Shown piece after piece: positions 27,314 to 36,115 of a DNA stretch of 64,000 bases; positions within the stretch are counted from its first letter, which is position 1; every line of letters starts with the position of its first letter. The stretch is from Caballeronia udeis (GTDB taxonomy: Bacteria > Pseudomonadota > Gammaproteobacteria > Burkholderiales > Burkholderiaceae), in the NCBI RefSeq assembly GCF_001544555.2, contig NZ_FCOK02000032.1:1-64000 (forward strand), in the 5' to 3' direction. The translations under genes and the position numbers were made by a program. Under the pieces are notes generated by a model, which was not told the DNA's origin, searched no databases, and worked only from the letters and a program-made list of their open reading frames with translations.

Positions 27314-28405
27314 ATGATTGGATATCTTAAAGACCCGGCGATTCCCGTAAAGCGGCGATGGCTCACTGCTGTGCCGCTATGCATGGCGACGCTGGCCGCG
27401 CTCGCGGCCACACCGGTCCACGCGGAAGGCGTCAAGCTAAGCGAAACCGGCTCGACCTTGCTCTATCCGCTGTTCAATACCTGGGTCGCGGCTTACACCA
27501 AGGCTCATCCCGATGTACAGATCAGCGTTGGCGCAACCGGCTCGGAGTCGGGGATCCAGCAGGCGATCGCAGGCAAGGTGCTGATCGGTGCGTCGGATGC
27601 CTACATGTCGGACTCCGATGTCATGCAACACCCGCAGGTCCTCAACATTCCTCTCGCGATCGCCGCGCAGACGGTCAACTACAACGTGCCCGGTCTCAAC
27701 GCGGCTCACCTGAAACTGGACGGGCCGGTGCTGGCCGGGATCTACACGGGGGCCATCCGCGAGTGGGATGCAGCGCCCATCGCAGCGCTCAACCCAGGCG
27801 TTTCGTTGCCGCATCAGGCGATCGTTCCGATCCATCGTGCCGAGGGCTCCGGCGACACCTTCGTCTTCACTCAGTACCTCTCGTTCTCCGAGCCTTCATG
27901 GGAGAACGACAAGGGATACGGCACCACGATCGAATGGCCCGCCGTGCCGGGTAGCATGACAGCGACGGGCAACGCCGGCATGGTGCAGGCTATCCAGTCA
28001 ACCCCCTATTCGATCGGCTACGTCGGGGTGAGCTTCAGCGACGGCATAGCGGCCGCGAAGCTGGGCACAGTGGCGCTCAAGAACGGGGCCGGCGAATTTG
28101 TCATGCCGACCAAAGAGACGATCACCGCTGGCGCGGCTTCGCTCGGTCCCCGGACGCCGCCTGACGAGCGTCTGAGCCTTGTATTTGCGCCGGCAAGCGG
28201 GTCATACCCGCTGGTCAACTACGAGTACGCAGTGGTCTCGACCAAGCAGCCGGATGCCGCAACCGCTGCAGCGGTCCGCAGCTTTTTGTCCTGGTCGATC
28301 GTACCGTCCGAGACCAATGAAGCCTACCTGAACTCAGTACATTTCATTCCGTTGCCGCCGCATACGTGGGAGCTGAGCCAGGCGCAGATCCAGTCGATCA
28401 AGTAA
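27314..28405 (+). CDS. PstS-like phosphate-binding periplasmic protein
   Basis: This is a 363-residue substrate-binding protein of the PstS family. A signal peptide (RRWLTAVPLCMATLAALAA...VHA) is followed by GSTLLYPLFNTW, TGSESGIQQA and HRAEGSGDTFVFTQYL, the residues that hold phosphate in PstS. There is no pstCAB operon here; the partner gene upstream is an MFS permease, which is unusual. The start could also be 27281. A strong hairpin follows about 105 bp after the stop. Confidence 0.83.
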   Translation: MIGYLKDPAIPVKRRWLTAVPLCMATLAALAATPVHAEGVKLSETGSTLLYPLFNTWVAAYTKAHPDVQISVGATGSESGIQQAIAGKVLIGASDAYMSDSDVMQHPQVLNIPLAIAAQTVNYNVPGLNAAHLKLDGPVLAGIYTGAIREWDAAPIAALNPGVSLPHQAIVPIHRAEGSGDTFVFTQYLSFSEPSWENDKGYGTTIEWPAVPGSMTATGNAGMVQAIQSTPYSIGYVGVSFSDGIAAAKLGTVALKNGAGEFVMPTKETITAGAASLGPRTPPDERLSLVFAPASGSYPLVNYEYAVVSTKQPDAATAAAVRSFLSWSIVPSETNEAYLNSVHFIPLPPHTWELSQAQIQSIK

Positions 28406-28510
28406 CCGTTCGGCGGCGCTGGTAAACGGGTGGATGCTTTCGGGACAATACGGAGGCGTGATTGTCTGCGAGACAATCAACAAGACGAGATCATCCACCG
28501 AGTCCATCAG

Positions 28511-28537
28511 CCGGGACACTTCCATGAAGTGTCCCGG
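28511..28537. terminator. strong hairpin between convergent genes
   Basis: CCGGGACACTTC and GAAGTGTCCCGG pair perfectly (12 bp) around the 3-nt loop CAT. There is no T-run on either side. Location between the ends of the PstS-like gene and the histidine-rich gene suggests a shared transcription end or mRNA-protecting stem. Confidence 0.5.
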
Positions 28538-28556
28538 CCGTTCACCGCTGAACCGG

Positions 28557-28775
28557 TTAGTGCCCGCCGTGCAGGTGCACGGTCTTCTTCGCTGCATGCT
28601 CAGCATGTTCGCTGGCGTGCAGTCCATGGCCATGGGCTACATGGGCATGATGGCTTGCCTGCGTATGATCGCCGGCCTCGGCATGTTTTGCCGCTTCGCG
28701 ATGATGTTTCGCGGCAGCATCGAGATGCTTGGCCGCTTCTTCGTGATGGTGATGAACTTCGTGTTGGTCGCTCAT
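28557..28775 (-). CDS. small histidine- and alanine-rich protein
   Basis: This 72-residue soluble protein has about one third His or Ala (VHHHHEEAAKHLDAAAKHH) and reads as a repeated amphipathic helix. Start 28775 is preferred because GGAG lies 7 bp upstream; the longer reading to 28796 would place extra residues before it. Similar short His-rich proteins occur in Burkholderia relatives with no proven role. Metal binding or a stress role are possible and unproven. Confidence 0.65.
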   Translation of the reverse strand: MSDQHEVHHHHEEAAKHLDAAAKHHREAAKHAEAGDHTQASHHAHVAHGHGLHASEHAEHAAKKTVHLHGGH

Positions 28776-28896
28776 GGAAATCTCCAGTGTTTGCAACGGG
28801 GCTCAATCCACAGGAGGACTGAGCTTTATCCACGATAGAGAAATGCAGTGTCACTTGCGTGACCCACGGCGGAATTCAAAGGTCTCCGCTGTACGC

Positions 28897-28944
28897 GGGA
28901 TAGCGATCATCGAATCGTCAATGACCTGAAAGAATCGCTATCCC
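28897..28944. repeat. 11-bp inverted repeat with 26-nt spacer
   Basis: GGGATAGCGAT (28897-28907) and ATCGCTATCCC (28934-28944) are perfect inverted arms. They flank the stop codon of the gene-end fragment at 28918. No T-run follows. Confidence 0.45.
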
Positions 28945-29040
28945 CGGAATGTTGGCTACGCTGCGCACGGGTTGCGCCATGCCACTCTTCTCCAGCAGCC
29001 GCACCACTGCCGCACCCATTTCGCGATAGCATGAGCTCCG
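28918..29040 (-). pseudogene. C-terminal gene remnant, unidentified
   Basis: A minus-strand frame with typical high-GC codon use reads YREMGAAVVRLLEKSGM and continues to AILSGH before TGA at 28918-28920. About 40 codons are readable and there is no plausible start or ribosome site. It lies next to the LysR-like gene start at 29068 and runs away from it, as a divergently transcribed target gene would. It is probably what is left after a deletion. The family is not recognised. Confidence 0.35.
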
Positions 29041-29067
29041 ATCGATTGATGACAGGAGAGCATGCTC

Positions 29068-29110
29068 ATGAGCTTCGACGAACGGATGTTGAACGGCATG
29101 GGCGTCGCAG
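29068..29110 (+). pseudogene. first codons of a LysR-type regulator (remnant)
   Basis: The frame from ATG 29068 reads MSFDERMLNGMGVAV, very close to the N terminus common in Burkholderiaceae LysR regulators. A good AGGAGAG lies upstream at 29054-29060. After about 14 codons the sequence becomes the 3' end of the chemoreceptor gene on the other strand, and no LysR helix-turn-helix follows. I read this as the 5' scar of a deleted LysR gene. Confidence 0.4.
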
Positions 29111-30706
29111 TCAGGCGAAAACCCGCGCGTCGGCGGACCGATAAGACAGCCCCGACACGCCCGCCTCGACCGTGAACACCGACACCGTCCCGCTCAACCG
29201 GATCGCCTGTTCATCAAGCGATTGAGCCGCCGCAGCCGCCTCTTCAACCAGCGCCGCATTCTGCTGCGTGACTTCATCGATCTGGCCAATCGCCTGATTG
29301 ACTTGCTCGATCCCGTGGCCCTGCTCATCGGACGCCGCGGCGATCTCGCTGACAATTTCCGCTACCCGTTTGATCGCGCGCTGCACCTCCGCCGTCGTGC
29401 GCCCGACCTCTTCGGCCTGACGTGAGCCCGATTGAATGGTCGTCACTGAGCGCTCGATCAGATCCTTGATCTCCTTGGCCGCCACCGACGAGCGCTGCGC
29501 GAGGCTGCGCACTTCCGACGCCACCACCGCGAAACCACGCCCCTGCTCTCCGGCTCGCGCAGCCTCGACGGCCGCATTCAACGCGAGAATATTGGTCTGG
29601 AACGCGATGCCTTCTATCAGCGTGGTGATCTCCGCGATCCTCGCGGAACTCGACGCGATCTCGTTCATCGTGCCGACCATCCGTTCGACGGCCAGATTGC
29701 CTTCGTCGGAGATATGGGTCGTGCTCACCGCCAGCGCGCTCGCTTGTTTCGCGTTGTCCGCGTTGCCCTGAACCGTGGCCGTCAACTCGCCGAGACTCGC
29801 CGCCGTTTCCTGCAAAGAGGCGGCCTGCTGCTCGGTGCGCGCGGACAGGTCGATGTTCCCTGCGGCGATCTGCCTCGATGCAACGCCCACCGCATCGCTT
29901 GACACCCTGACTTCCGCCACGACGCCCGCCATGCGCTTGAGCAGGCTGTTCAACGCAACGGCGGTGTGACCGATTTCGTCCATGCGTTCCACCTGCGTCT
30001 GCTGGGACAAATCCAGCGATGCGCTGATTCTCTGCAGCGTGTCCTGCAGGCGGCCAAGGCCGCGGCTGATCAACCGGTAAAGCTGGCTCCCGAACACCCC
30101 CGTCAACAGCAACGCACCCGCGACGATAACCAGCATCAGGCCAAATGCCGTCTTGTAAGCCGAGGCGTTTTCATTGCGCACCGCCTGGCCGCGTTCGATG
30201 TTGTAGTTGAGGTGTCCATGCAAGCCACTGTTCAGCGCGACCGCCGCCGTATGCACCGCCCCGCCGTCGTGCAGCATGGCGAGCGCGCCGTCCTTGTCAC
30301 CTGCCTGGATCTTCCCGAAGAAGACAGTGCGAGCGGCGCGATAGGCTGCAATATGCGCCCGGTCGGCATCCAGCATGGTTTGATCGGCCGGGTCGGACAT
30401 GCCGAGCGACTGATAGTCGGCGACGTGGCTATCGAAGTGTTTATCCGCATCGCCGATTTCTTTTTCGATCGCGCTCCGGCTCGCGTCGTCGATTCCATCC
30501 ACCACATAGCGGTACACGTTCAACCGCATGTCGGCGACATCGTCGAGCGTCATTGAGATCGACTTGAGGCCAGGGATAGTGTGTGTCTCGAGGCCCTCTA
30601 TGCGCTGATAGGACCCGTGAAGCTGCGAGAGCCCATAGCCTCCCACAAAAGCCAGCGCCAGCAACGCCATCCCGAGCGTCATCACCAGCCGTCGAACGAT
30701 AGTCAT
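29111..30706 (-). CDS. methyl-accepting chemotaxis protein
   Basis: This 531-residue chemoreceptor has an N-terminal transmembrane helix (about 8-28), a four-helix-bundle periplasmic sensor with the 4HB_MCP pattern (LETHTIPGLKSISMTLDDVADMR in order), a second helix (about 190-210), HAMP, and a cytoplasmic signalling tip with IEGIAFQTNILALNAAVEAARAGEQGRGFAVVASEVR in order. It ends without the NWETF-type tail for CheR tethering. The ligand is unknown. It is a single-gene unit. Confidence 0.92.
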   Translation of the reverse strand: MTIVRRLVMTLGMALLALAFVGGYGLSQLHGSYQRIEGLETHTIPGLKSISMTLDDVADMRLNVYRYVVDGIDDASRSAIEKEIGDADKHFDSHVADYQSLGMSDPADQTMLDADRAHIAAYRAARTVFFGKIQAGDKDGALAMLHDGGAVHTAAVALNSGLHGHLNYNIERGQAVRNENASAYKTAFGLMLVIVAGALLLTGVFGSQLYRLISRGLGRLQDTLQRISASLDLSQQTQVERMDEIGHTAVALNSLLKRMAGVVAEVRVSSDAVGVASRQIAAGNIDLSARTEQQAASLQETAASLGELTATVQGNADNAKQASALAVSTTHISDEGNLAVERMVGTMNEIASSSARIAEITTLIEGIAFQTNILALNAAVEAARAGEQGRGFAVVASEVRSLAQRSSVAAKEIKDLIERSVTTIQSGSRQAEEVGRTTAEVQRAIKRVAEIVSEIAAASDEQGHGIEQVNQAIGQIDEVTQQNAALVEEAAAAAQSLDEQAIRLSGTVSVFTVEAGVSGLSYRSADARVFA

Positions 30707-31241
30707 AGGGTTGTTCTCGTTTGATCTTCGGCAACAGGGTTATGAAAAATTGCCGATGGGTTATAGCCGCAAAAAACGTGCAACACGCTGTCTGAAAACG
30801 AGCTTGTCGACCGGTTTACGGACGTGGGCGGAAAAACTTGAGAGCAATTTTCGAGGCGGGAGACAATCGGCGAACGCGTACCAGACGTCCATCGACCTAA
30901 ACGTTTTCAATGTCGGCTTTATTCCATTCGACTGCCAAATCTTCGCGATACGAACCGCAAAAAAATAGTTCGTTTGATTGGAATATCTGCGAGGCGCCAG
31001 CTGTTCTCTTGTTCGCGCCAGTTTGCGGCCCGGTGAACGTTTCCAGTCGGCCCTGAGTTTTAGTTAGGAATGGAAAACGAAAATCAATCCTGCTCAGCAT
31101 GGAATAAATGTTTTGGTGCGCACGTTCAGACTGGGACGATCGAACGCTGCATCCAGCGATTCCTCTCGTCTGTTGGCCGGGCGTCACCCAGGGAGAGTCG
31201 ACATCGGCGAACACCACTCGGACCGCAAGAGGAGAACATCA
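30707..31241. other. 535-bp non-coding region between divergent genes
   Basis: This gap between the chemoreceptor and the TIGR03118-like gene is AT-richer than its surroundings. Frames of 85 and 106 codons exist on each strand but show no ribosome sites or coding-like composition. AAGAGGAGAAC at 31227-31237 is the ribosome site of the downstream gene. No tRNA, terminator with T-run or clear operator was found. Confidence 0.45.
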
Positions 31242-32339
31242 ATGAAACTTCAGCAGAAGCTTACTGTGTCAGTGCTACTGGGCATGGCCGTTGCAACGCT
31301 GGCGGCATGCGGCGGCAGTGATTCCAACTCGAACAACGCGCCGATTGTTGGTCCGTTCAAATCCACCGTGCTGGTCTCCGACGGCACCAGCGCGGCGCCC
31401 CACACCGACGCCAACCTGCAAAACGGGTGGGGCATCGCGTTCAATCCGGCTGGCGTAGTGTGGGTCTCCGATAACACCACGAGCAAGTCGACGCTATACG
31501 ACGGCAACGGTGTCGTGCAGTCGCTGGTGGTGACGATCCCGCCAGCGGCGGGCGGCCAGACCGGCGGCCCGACGGGCATCGTGTTCAACACCAGCACCGA
31601 CTTCCAGGTCACGGCAAACGGCAACACCAGCAACGCGCTGTTTATCTGGGCAACGGAAGCCGGGACGATTGCCGGCTGGTCGCCCAAGGTGCTGCCAACC
31701 ACGGCCGTGAAGGCCTACGACGACGGTGCCGGCGGTGCGGTGTACAAAGGCCTCGCCATTGGCAAGAACGGGACTGCAAACCTCTTGTATGCGACCGACT
31801 TCCATAACGGCAAGGTCGATGTCTTCGACAAATCCTTCAACAAGGTGCAGCTCGACGGCCTGTTCCAGGACCCCACGCTGCCCGCGGGTTTTGCGCCTTT
31901 CGGCATCAGCGTGACGGGTAGCACGGTCTTCGTCACCTATGCCAAGGTGGGGCAGGACGGACGCACGCAGGTGAATGGTCCAGGAAATGGCGTGATTGAC
32001 ACCTTCGACACCGACGGTCACTTCGTCAAGCGAATCGCCACGAACGGTACCCTGAATTCGCCGTGGGGCATCGCCATGGCGCCGGCGAATTTCGGCGGTG
32101 CAAGCAACGACCTGCTGATCGGGAATTTCGGTGACGGCACCATCGATGCATTCAACCCGGCTACCGGTGCGTTCATCGGCGCACTGACCCAGGTCGACGG
32201 CACCGCGATCCTGCAAAAGGGCATCTGGGGCATCGCGTTTGGCAACAACGTTGACAACCAGCCGCTCAATACGCTGTTCTTCGCCGCAGGCCCGAGCCCG
32301 ACGACCGGTATTTACGGCCGTATCGACATCGCGCAATAG
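31242..32339 (+). CDS. TIGR03118-family lipoprotein with NHL-like repeats
   Basis: This 366-residue protein has a signal sequence with a lipobox (TLAACGGS, Cys about 23) and a mature part resembling the TIGR03118 family: repeated strands such as NGWGIAFNPAGVVWVSD and NSPWGIAMAPANFGG suggest a six-bladed beta-propeller. The role of the family is unknown; it is found mainly in Burkholderia-like bacteria and some relatives. Start 31242 has AGGAG 5-6 bp upstream. A GC-rich hairpin follows at 32356. Confidence 0.8.
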   Translation: MKLQQKLTVSVLLGMAVATLAACGGSDSNSNNAPIVGPFKSTVLVSDGTSAAPHTDANLQNGWGIAFNPAGVVWVSDNTTSKSTLYDGNGVVQSLVVTIPPAAGGQTGGPTGIVFNTSTDFQVTANGNTSNALFIWATEAGTIAGWSPKVLPTTAVKAYDDGAGGAVYKGLAIGKNGTANLLYATDFHNGKVDVFDKSFNKVQLDGLFQDPTLPAGFAPFGISVTGSTVFVTYAKVGQDGRTQVNGPGNGVIDTFDTDGHFVKRIATNGTLNSPWGIAMAPANFGGASNDLLIGNFGDGTIDAFNPATGAFIGALTQVDGTAILQKGIWGIAFGNNVDNQPLNTLFFAAGPSPTTGIYGRIDIAQ

Positions 32340-32355
32340 CCCGGCGGTACCTGCT

Positions 32356-32390
32356 CCGCTCGCCGCCCCGATCTCAACGGCGGCGAGCGG
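32356..32390 (+). terminator. GC-rich hairpin after the TIGR03118-like gene
   Basis: CCGCTCGCCGCC and GGCGGCGAGCGG form a 12-bp perfect stem with an 11-nt loop, 16 bp after the stop. There is no T-run. The remaining gap up to 32728 contains no gene that I can support and should hold the promoter of the binding-protein gene. Confidence 0.5.
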
Positions 32391-32728
32391 GGCCGTTGCG
32401 ATGGCCGGAACATCCCCCGCGGCACTCCAGCTGCCGCACTTCATGACAAGCCTCACCATCCGGCTTACCAGTCAGACTTACAATCGTGTCGCACAAAAAA
32501 TGATTCAATCGCCCGCACGAGCCGAAATGCCCGGCCGCACAAGGGTTGCAAGATTAGCTATCGGGACTTTCACCAACTCCCTTATTTTTTTGGCTTGGTA
32601 ACCTGCTGCGGTTCTATTGCGGACACAATCCGCGGAATGCAAGCTGTCCGGCGCCGAGGGGCCTCACGCCGGACAAACCCGGGTACCGACCTATCCGGGA
32701 CGTACTGACCACCTATGGAGTAAAAACA

Positions 32729-33520
32729 GTGAAAAAACTGCTCGCGGCTTTGACGATTTCCCTGCTCGCCGTCACATCGATCACCTCCGTCACCGCCAAT
32801 GCGAAGGATTACTCGACCATCCGTTTCGGCGTCGACGCCTCTTACGCCCCGTTCGAATCGAAAGGTCCGGATGGCAACCTGGTCGGCTTCGATATCGATC
32901 TCGGCAATGAAATTTGCGCGCGTCTGCATGCAAAGTGCGTATGGGTGGAAAACGATTTCGACGGCATGATCCCGGCATTGAAGGCGAAGAAGTTCGACGG
33001 CGTGCTGTCGTCGATGTCCATGACGCCGCAACGGGCCGAACAGATTGCGTTCTCGAGCAAGCTGTTCAACACGCCGACGCGCCTGATCGCCAAGAAGGGC
33101 AGCGGCATCCTGCCGACACCTGAAGGCCTGAAGGGCAAGACGGTGGGTGTGGAACAAGGCACGATCCAGGAAACCTACGCCAAGACCTACTGGGCGCCGA
33201 AGGGTGTAACGGTTACGCCGTACCAGAACCAGGACGGCGTGTACGCCGACTTGCAAGCTGGACGCCTGGACGCAGCGCTGCAAGATGCAGTGCAGGCTGA
33301 CGTTGGCTTCCTCAAGACGCCACGCGGTGCGGGTTACGAGTTCGTGGGCAAGGATCTGGTCGATCCGACGATCCTCGGCAACGGCGCGGGTATTGGCCTG
33401 CGCAAGGAAGACACCGACCTGAAGGCACAGATCGACAAGGCAATTGCCTCGATCATCAAGGACGGCACGTACAAGAAGCTTGAGAAGAAGTACTTCGACT
33501 TCGACGTGTACGGCAGCTAA
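32729..33520 (+). CDS. polar amino-acid ABC transporter substrate-binding protein
   Basis: This is a 263-residue periplasmic binding protein of the HisJ/ArgT (lysine-arginine-ornithine) type. It starts with GTG, has a signal peptide (LLAALTISLLAVTSITSVTANA), and shows RFGVDASYAPFESKGPDGNLVGFDIDLG followed by FDGVLSSMSMTPQR, which bind the amino-acid backbone. The permease genes are not adjacent. A hydrolase of the AstE group follows, which suggests uptake of an N-acylated or basic amino acid. A strong terminator closes the unit. Confidence 0.87.
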   Translation: MKKLLAALTISLLAVTSITSVTANAKDYSTIRFGVDASYAPFESKGPDGNLVGFDIDLGNEICARLHAKCVWVENDFDGMIPALKAKKFDGVLSSMSMTPQRAEQIAFSSKLFNTPTRLIAKKGSGILPTPEGLKGKTVGVEQGTIQETYAKTYWAPKGVTVTPYQNQDGVYADLQAGRLDAALQDAVQADVGFLKTPRGAGYEFVGKDLVDPTILGNGAGIGLRKEDTDLKAQIDKAIASIIKDGTYKKLEKKYFDFDVYGS

Positions 33521-33579
33521 GCAGTCCCCTGGCCTGAGCCCGGAACACGTTCCGGACCTGGCTTGATCGCCTGAGAAAA

Positions 33580-33613
33580 CGGGCTCCGCGACAAACGCGG
33601 AGCCCGTTTTGTT
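33580..33613 (+). terminator. intrinsic terminator
   Basis: CGGGCTCCGCG and CGCGGAGCCCG form an 11-bp stem with loop ACAAA, followed by TTTTGTT. It lies 59 bp after the binding-protein stop. Confidence 0.85.
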
Positions 33614-33842
33614 ATGGGCGTCTTTTTTCACCCGGTGGGGTAATACCACCGTTTTCAGCTAAGATCGAAGGTCCGGGGCAGGCGGCACCGCGAGTAACTG
33701 ACCAGGGAACTTGCCAGGTATTGGCCGATGCGACCGGCCCGCAATACCCGCCGGCCGTTGCGGGCGCTCCGCCCCGCTCTCCTGAACACGCCGACACTTA
33801 TCCCACGCGCGACGCGTTTCCGAGCGCCGTGCACCGAAAATC

Positions 33843-34958
33843 ATGCAAACCAAAACGCACACCCTGATTTCGCCGTCGATCGGCACCATCCGCACTATCC
33901 TGAGTTTTCACTACGGCCCGGGCGGCGGCGAAAAGATCTATATCCAGTCCTCGCTGCATGCCGACGAACTTCCCGGCATGCTGGTCGCGTGGCGGCTGCG
34001 GCGGCATCTGGCCGAGTTCGAAGCGGCGGGCAAGCTGCGCGGTGAAGTCGTGATCGTGCCGGTATGCAACCCGATCGGGCTGAACCAGAACATGCATGGC
34101 ACGCTGCTCGGGCGTTTCGAGCTGAACAGCGGCCACAACTTCAACCGCAATTTCCACGACCTCGCTGCGCTGGTCGCACCGCGCATGGAAGGCCGGCTGT
34201 CCGGCAATATTGATGCGAACAAGCTTGCTGTGCGCCAGGCCATGCGCGAGGCGCTGGACGAGCAAAAACCGCAAACCGAGCTCGAATCGCAACGCCTCGC
34301 ACTGCAAAAACTCTCCTACGACGCCGATGTCGTGCTCGACCTGCATTGCGACCTCGACGCGGCGCTGCACCTCTACACCAACCCGGAGATCTGGGACGAA
34401 GTGGAACCCCTTGCGCGATACCTGGATTCGAAGGCTTCGCTGCTGGCGCTGAATTCGGTGGGCAACCCGTTCGACGAGATTCACAGCTTCTGCTGGTCGG
34501 ACCTGAGGGCCAAGTTTGGCGATCGTTTCCCGGTGCCGAACGGCGGTATTTCGGTGACGGTGGAGTTGCGCAGCCAGCACGACGTATCGTATGAATTCGC
34601 CGATACCGACGCGCAGGGCATCATCAACTACCTGATCCATCGTGGCGTGATCGATGCCACCGCGCCCGCCATGCCGGCACTTTCCTATCCGGCGACGCCG
34701 CTTGCCGGCGCCGAGCCTATTGTTGCGCCTGTGAGCGGCGTGCTGGTGTTTCGCGCGAAAGTCGGGGCGCTGGTCAAGGCCGGCGACGCCATTGCCGACG
34801 TGGTCGACCCGCTGACGGATACGGTTACGCCTTTGAATTGCACGACCACCGGTGTGCTGTATGCGCGGCAGATTGCGCGGTTCGCCACCGCGGGGATGGA
34901 AGTGGCCAGGGTCGCGAGTGCGACTGCGTTCAGGACAGGGTCGCTATTGTCGGCGTAG
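33843..34958 (+). CDS. succinylglutamate desuccinylase/aspartoacylase family hydrolase
   Basis: This 371-residue zinc carboxypeptidase-like protein has SSLHADELPG (His and Glu metal ligands, residues about 36-44) and VVLDLHCDLDAALHLY (third His) as in the AstE/aspartoacylase subfamily of M14. The C-terminal part (from about 290) is a biotinyl-lipoyl-like beta domain (APVSGVLVFRAKVGALVKAGDAIA). It would cleave an N-acyl amino acid. It has its own upstream region of about 230 bp after the terminator. Confidence 0.82.
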   Translation: MQTKTHTLISPSIGTIRTILSFHYGPGGGEKIYIQSSLHADELPGMLVAWRLRRHLAEFEAAGKLRGEVVIVPVCNPIGLNQNMHGTLLGRFELNSGHNFNRNFHDLAALVAPRMEGRLSGNIDANKLAVRQAMREALDEQKPQTELESQRLALQKLSYDADVVLDLHCDLDAALHLYTNPEIWDEVEPLARYLDSKASLLALNSVGNPFDEIHSFCWSDLRAKFGDRFPVPNGGISVTVELRSQHDVSYEFADTDAQGIINYLIHRGVIDATAPAMPALSYPATPLAGAEPIVAPVSGVLVFRAKVGALVKAGDAIADVVDPLTDTVTPLNCTTTGVLYARQIARFATAGMEVARVASATAFRTGSLLSA

Positions 34959-34985
34959 GGTCAGAAGCAAGCGCCAGAAAGCAAA

Positions 34986-35022
34986 AACCAAAAAGCAAAA
35001 GGGCTACCAACCTCGGTAGCCC
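34986..35022 (-). terminator. intrinsic terminator of flhDC
   Basis: GGGCTACC (35001-35008) and GGTAGCCC (35015-35022) pair. On the minus strand the hairpin is followed by TTTTGCTTTTTGG. It lies about 100 bp after the flhC stop. On the plus strand A-runs follow, so it works mainly for flhDC. Confidence 0.7.
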
Positions 35023-35122
35023 CAAAAAAAATCCACAACCCCTTTAAACCTTAAAAAACAGCAGCGGGTCCTGCGGCCACCCCATCGAATGATGGTCCTC
35101 GGGGCCACCGGTCCGCTACCGC

Positions 35123-35782
35123 CTAAGCAGCCTGTGCAATCAGGCTTTCTTTGCGCGCCTGTAACATCGCCGCGTTTTCGAGCGCCGTCGGTTCCGGCAC
35201 TTCGTTAGTCGATACCACACTCAACTCCACCAGCGCGGTCTCAAGGCTCGCCTGACGGGCGGCCGCCGCTTTCTTGGTCTTCCCCGCGCGTGACGGCGGC
35301 TGGCAGGCCCCGCACACCACGTTTTCTTGCAAATCATGTTTGTGCGCAATGAACTTTCCAGTGCAGCGGCAGCATTTCGTGAGCTGCAGCATGCCTGCAT
35401 CGAAAAAGCGCACAAGGGTCCAGGCCCGTGTCAAATCCAGTACCGCCTCGACATCGCTATTCCTGCAATGTTCGAGATACAGCCGATACCCCTTCGTCAG
35501 GGCATCGAGGTGCGAGCAACCCGCTTCTTTCTTCAGGAACACATACGTGTTGTAGAAGAGCGAAGCATGGATGTTCGCGAGCCACGTCATGTACCAGTCA
35601 GCCGAGAAAGGCAGCATGCCCTTCGGCGGCGATACACCCTTCACCTCGCGATACAACCGGATCATCCGGTCACGCGACAGTGTCAGTTCACTTTCGAGCA
35701 CCTGCATCCGCGCCCCGAGTTCGATCAATGCGATCGCGCGGAAAACTTCCTGTGCATCTTCGGTGAGGCTCTTCTTAAGCAT
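35123..35782 (-). CDS. flhC: flagellar master regulator FlhC
   Basis: This is a 219-residue FlhC, which with FlhD forms the FlhD4C2 activator of class 2 flagellar genes. Zinc-binding cysteines are present at 137, 140, 157 and 160 (CCRC...VVCGAC). The N-terminal helix and FFDAGMLQLTKC region fit. The C terminus is about 25 residues longer than in E. coli, with an Ala-rich tail as in Burkholderia. It is 15 bp downstream of flhD. Confidence 0.93.
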   Translation of the reverse strand: MLKKSLTEDAQEVFRAIALIELGARMQVLESELTLSRDRMIRLYREVKGVSPPKGMLPFSADWYMTWLANIHASLFYNTYVFLKKEAGCSHLDALTKGYRLYLEHCRNSDVEAVLDLTRAWTLVRFFDAGMLQLTKCCRCTGKFIAHKHDLQENVVCGACQPPSRAGKTKKAAAARQASLETALVELSVVSTNEVPEPTALENAAMLQARKESLIAQAA

Positions 35783-35797
35783 GGCGCGCTCTCGTGC

Positions 35798-36115
35798 TTA
35801 GAGGAACTGTTCCGCTGGCTGGCCGGCCAGCAAGATGGCTGCGTGCGTCGGCGCGATATCCGCATGCTTCGCGGGCGACGTGAGTGCAGCCAGCATGGTG
35901 TGATCGTTGAAGCGGAAAAAACACAGCAACTGGTCCGAAGCCGCCAGTTTGACAACCTGCGCGAGCGTCAGCCCGGACAGAAGGTCGGCGAGTTCCTTAG
36001 ACAAACCCAGTCGAAACATCCCGATAGCACGATCCTCTCGCAGCATGCGCTGCGCGAGCATGATGTACGACAAGTTGATTTCTCGAATCGAGTCCAGCGT
36101 TTCGCGACCGTTCAT
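35798..36115 (-). CDS. flhD: flagellar master regulator FlhD
   Basis: This is a 105-residue FlhD. IREINLSYIMLAQRMLREDRA is the dimerisation helix and LTLAQVVKLAASDQLLCFFRF is the DNA-contacting region that includes the usual Cys. Start 36115 is preferred to a longer reading at 36148 because GGA lies 6 bp upstream and the N terminus MNGRETLDSIREIN is typical. The gene follows a long regulatory region. Confidence 0.92.
   Translation of the reverse strand: MNGRETLDSIREINLSYIMLAQRMLREDRAIGMFRLGLSKELADLLSGLTLAQVVKLAASDQLLCFFRFNDHTMLAALTSPAKHADIAPTHAAILLAGQPAEQFL

Noticed and set aside
28434..28838. Plus-strand 134-codon frame opposite the histidine-rich gene
   Set aside because: The minus-strand gene has the better ribosome site and a simple repetitive composition that creates this Met-rich shadow.
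30711..31217. Frames of 85 and 106 codons in the chemoreceptor-TIGR03118 gap
   Set aside because: Neither has a ribosome site or coding-like codon use.
33728..34045. Plus-strand frame before the AstE-like gene
   Set aside because: Arg-rich content without a signal or motif; the hydrolase starts at 33843 in another frame.
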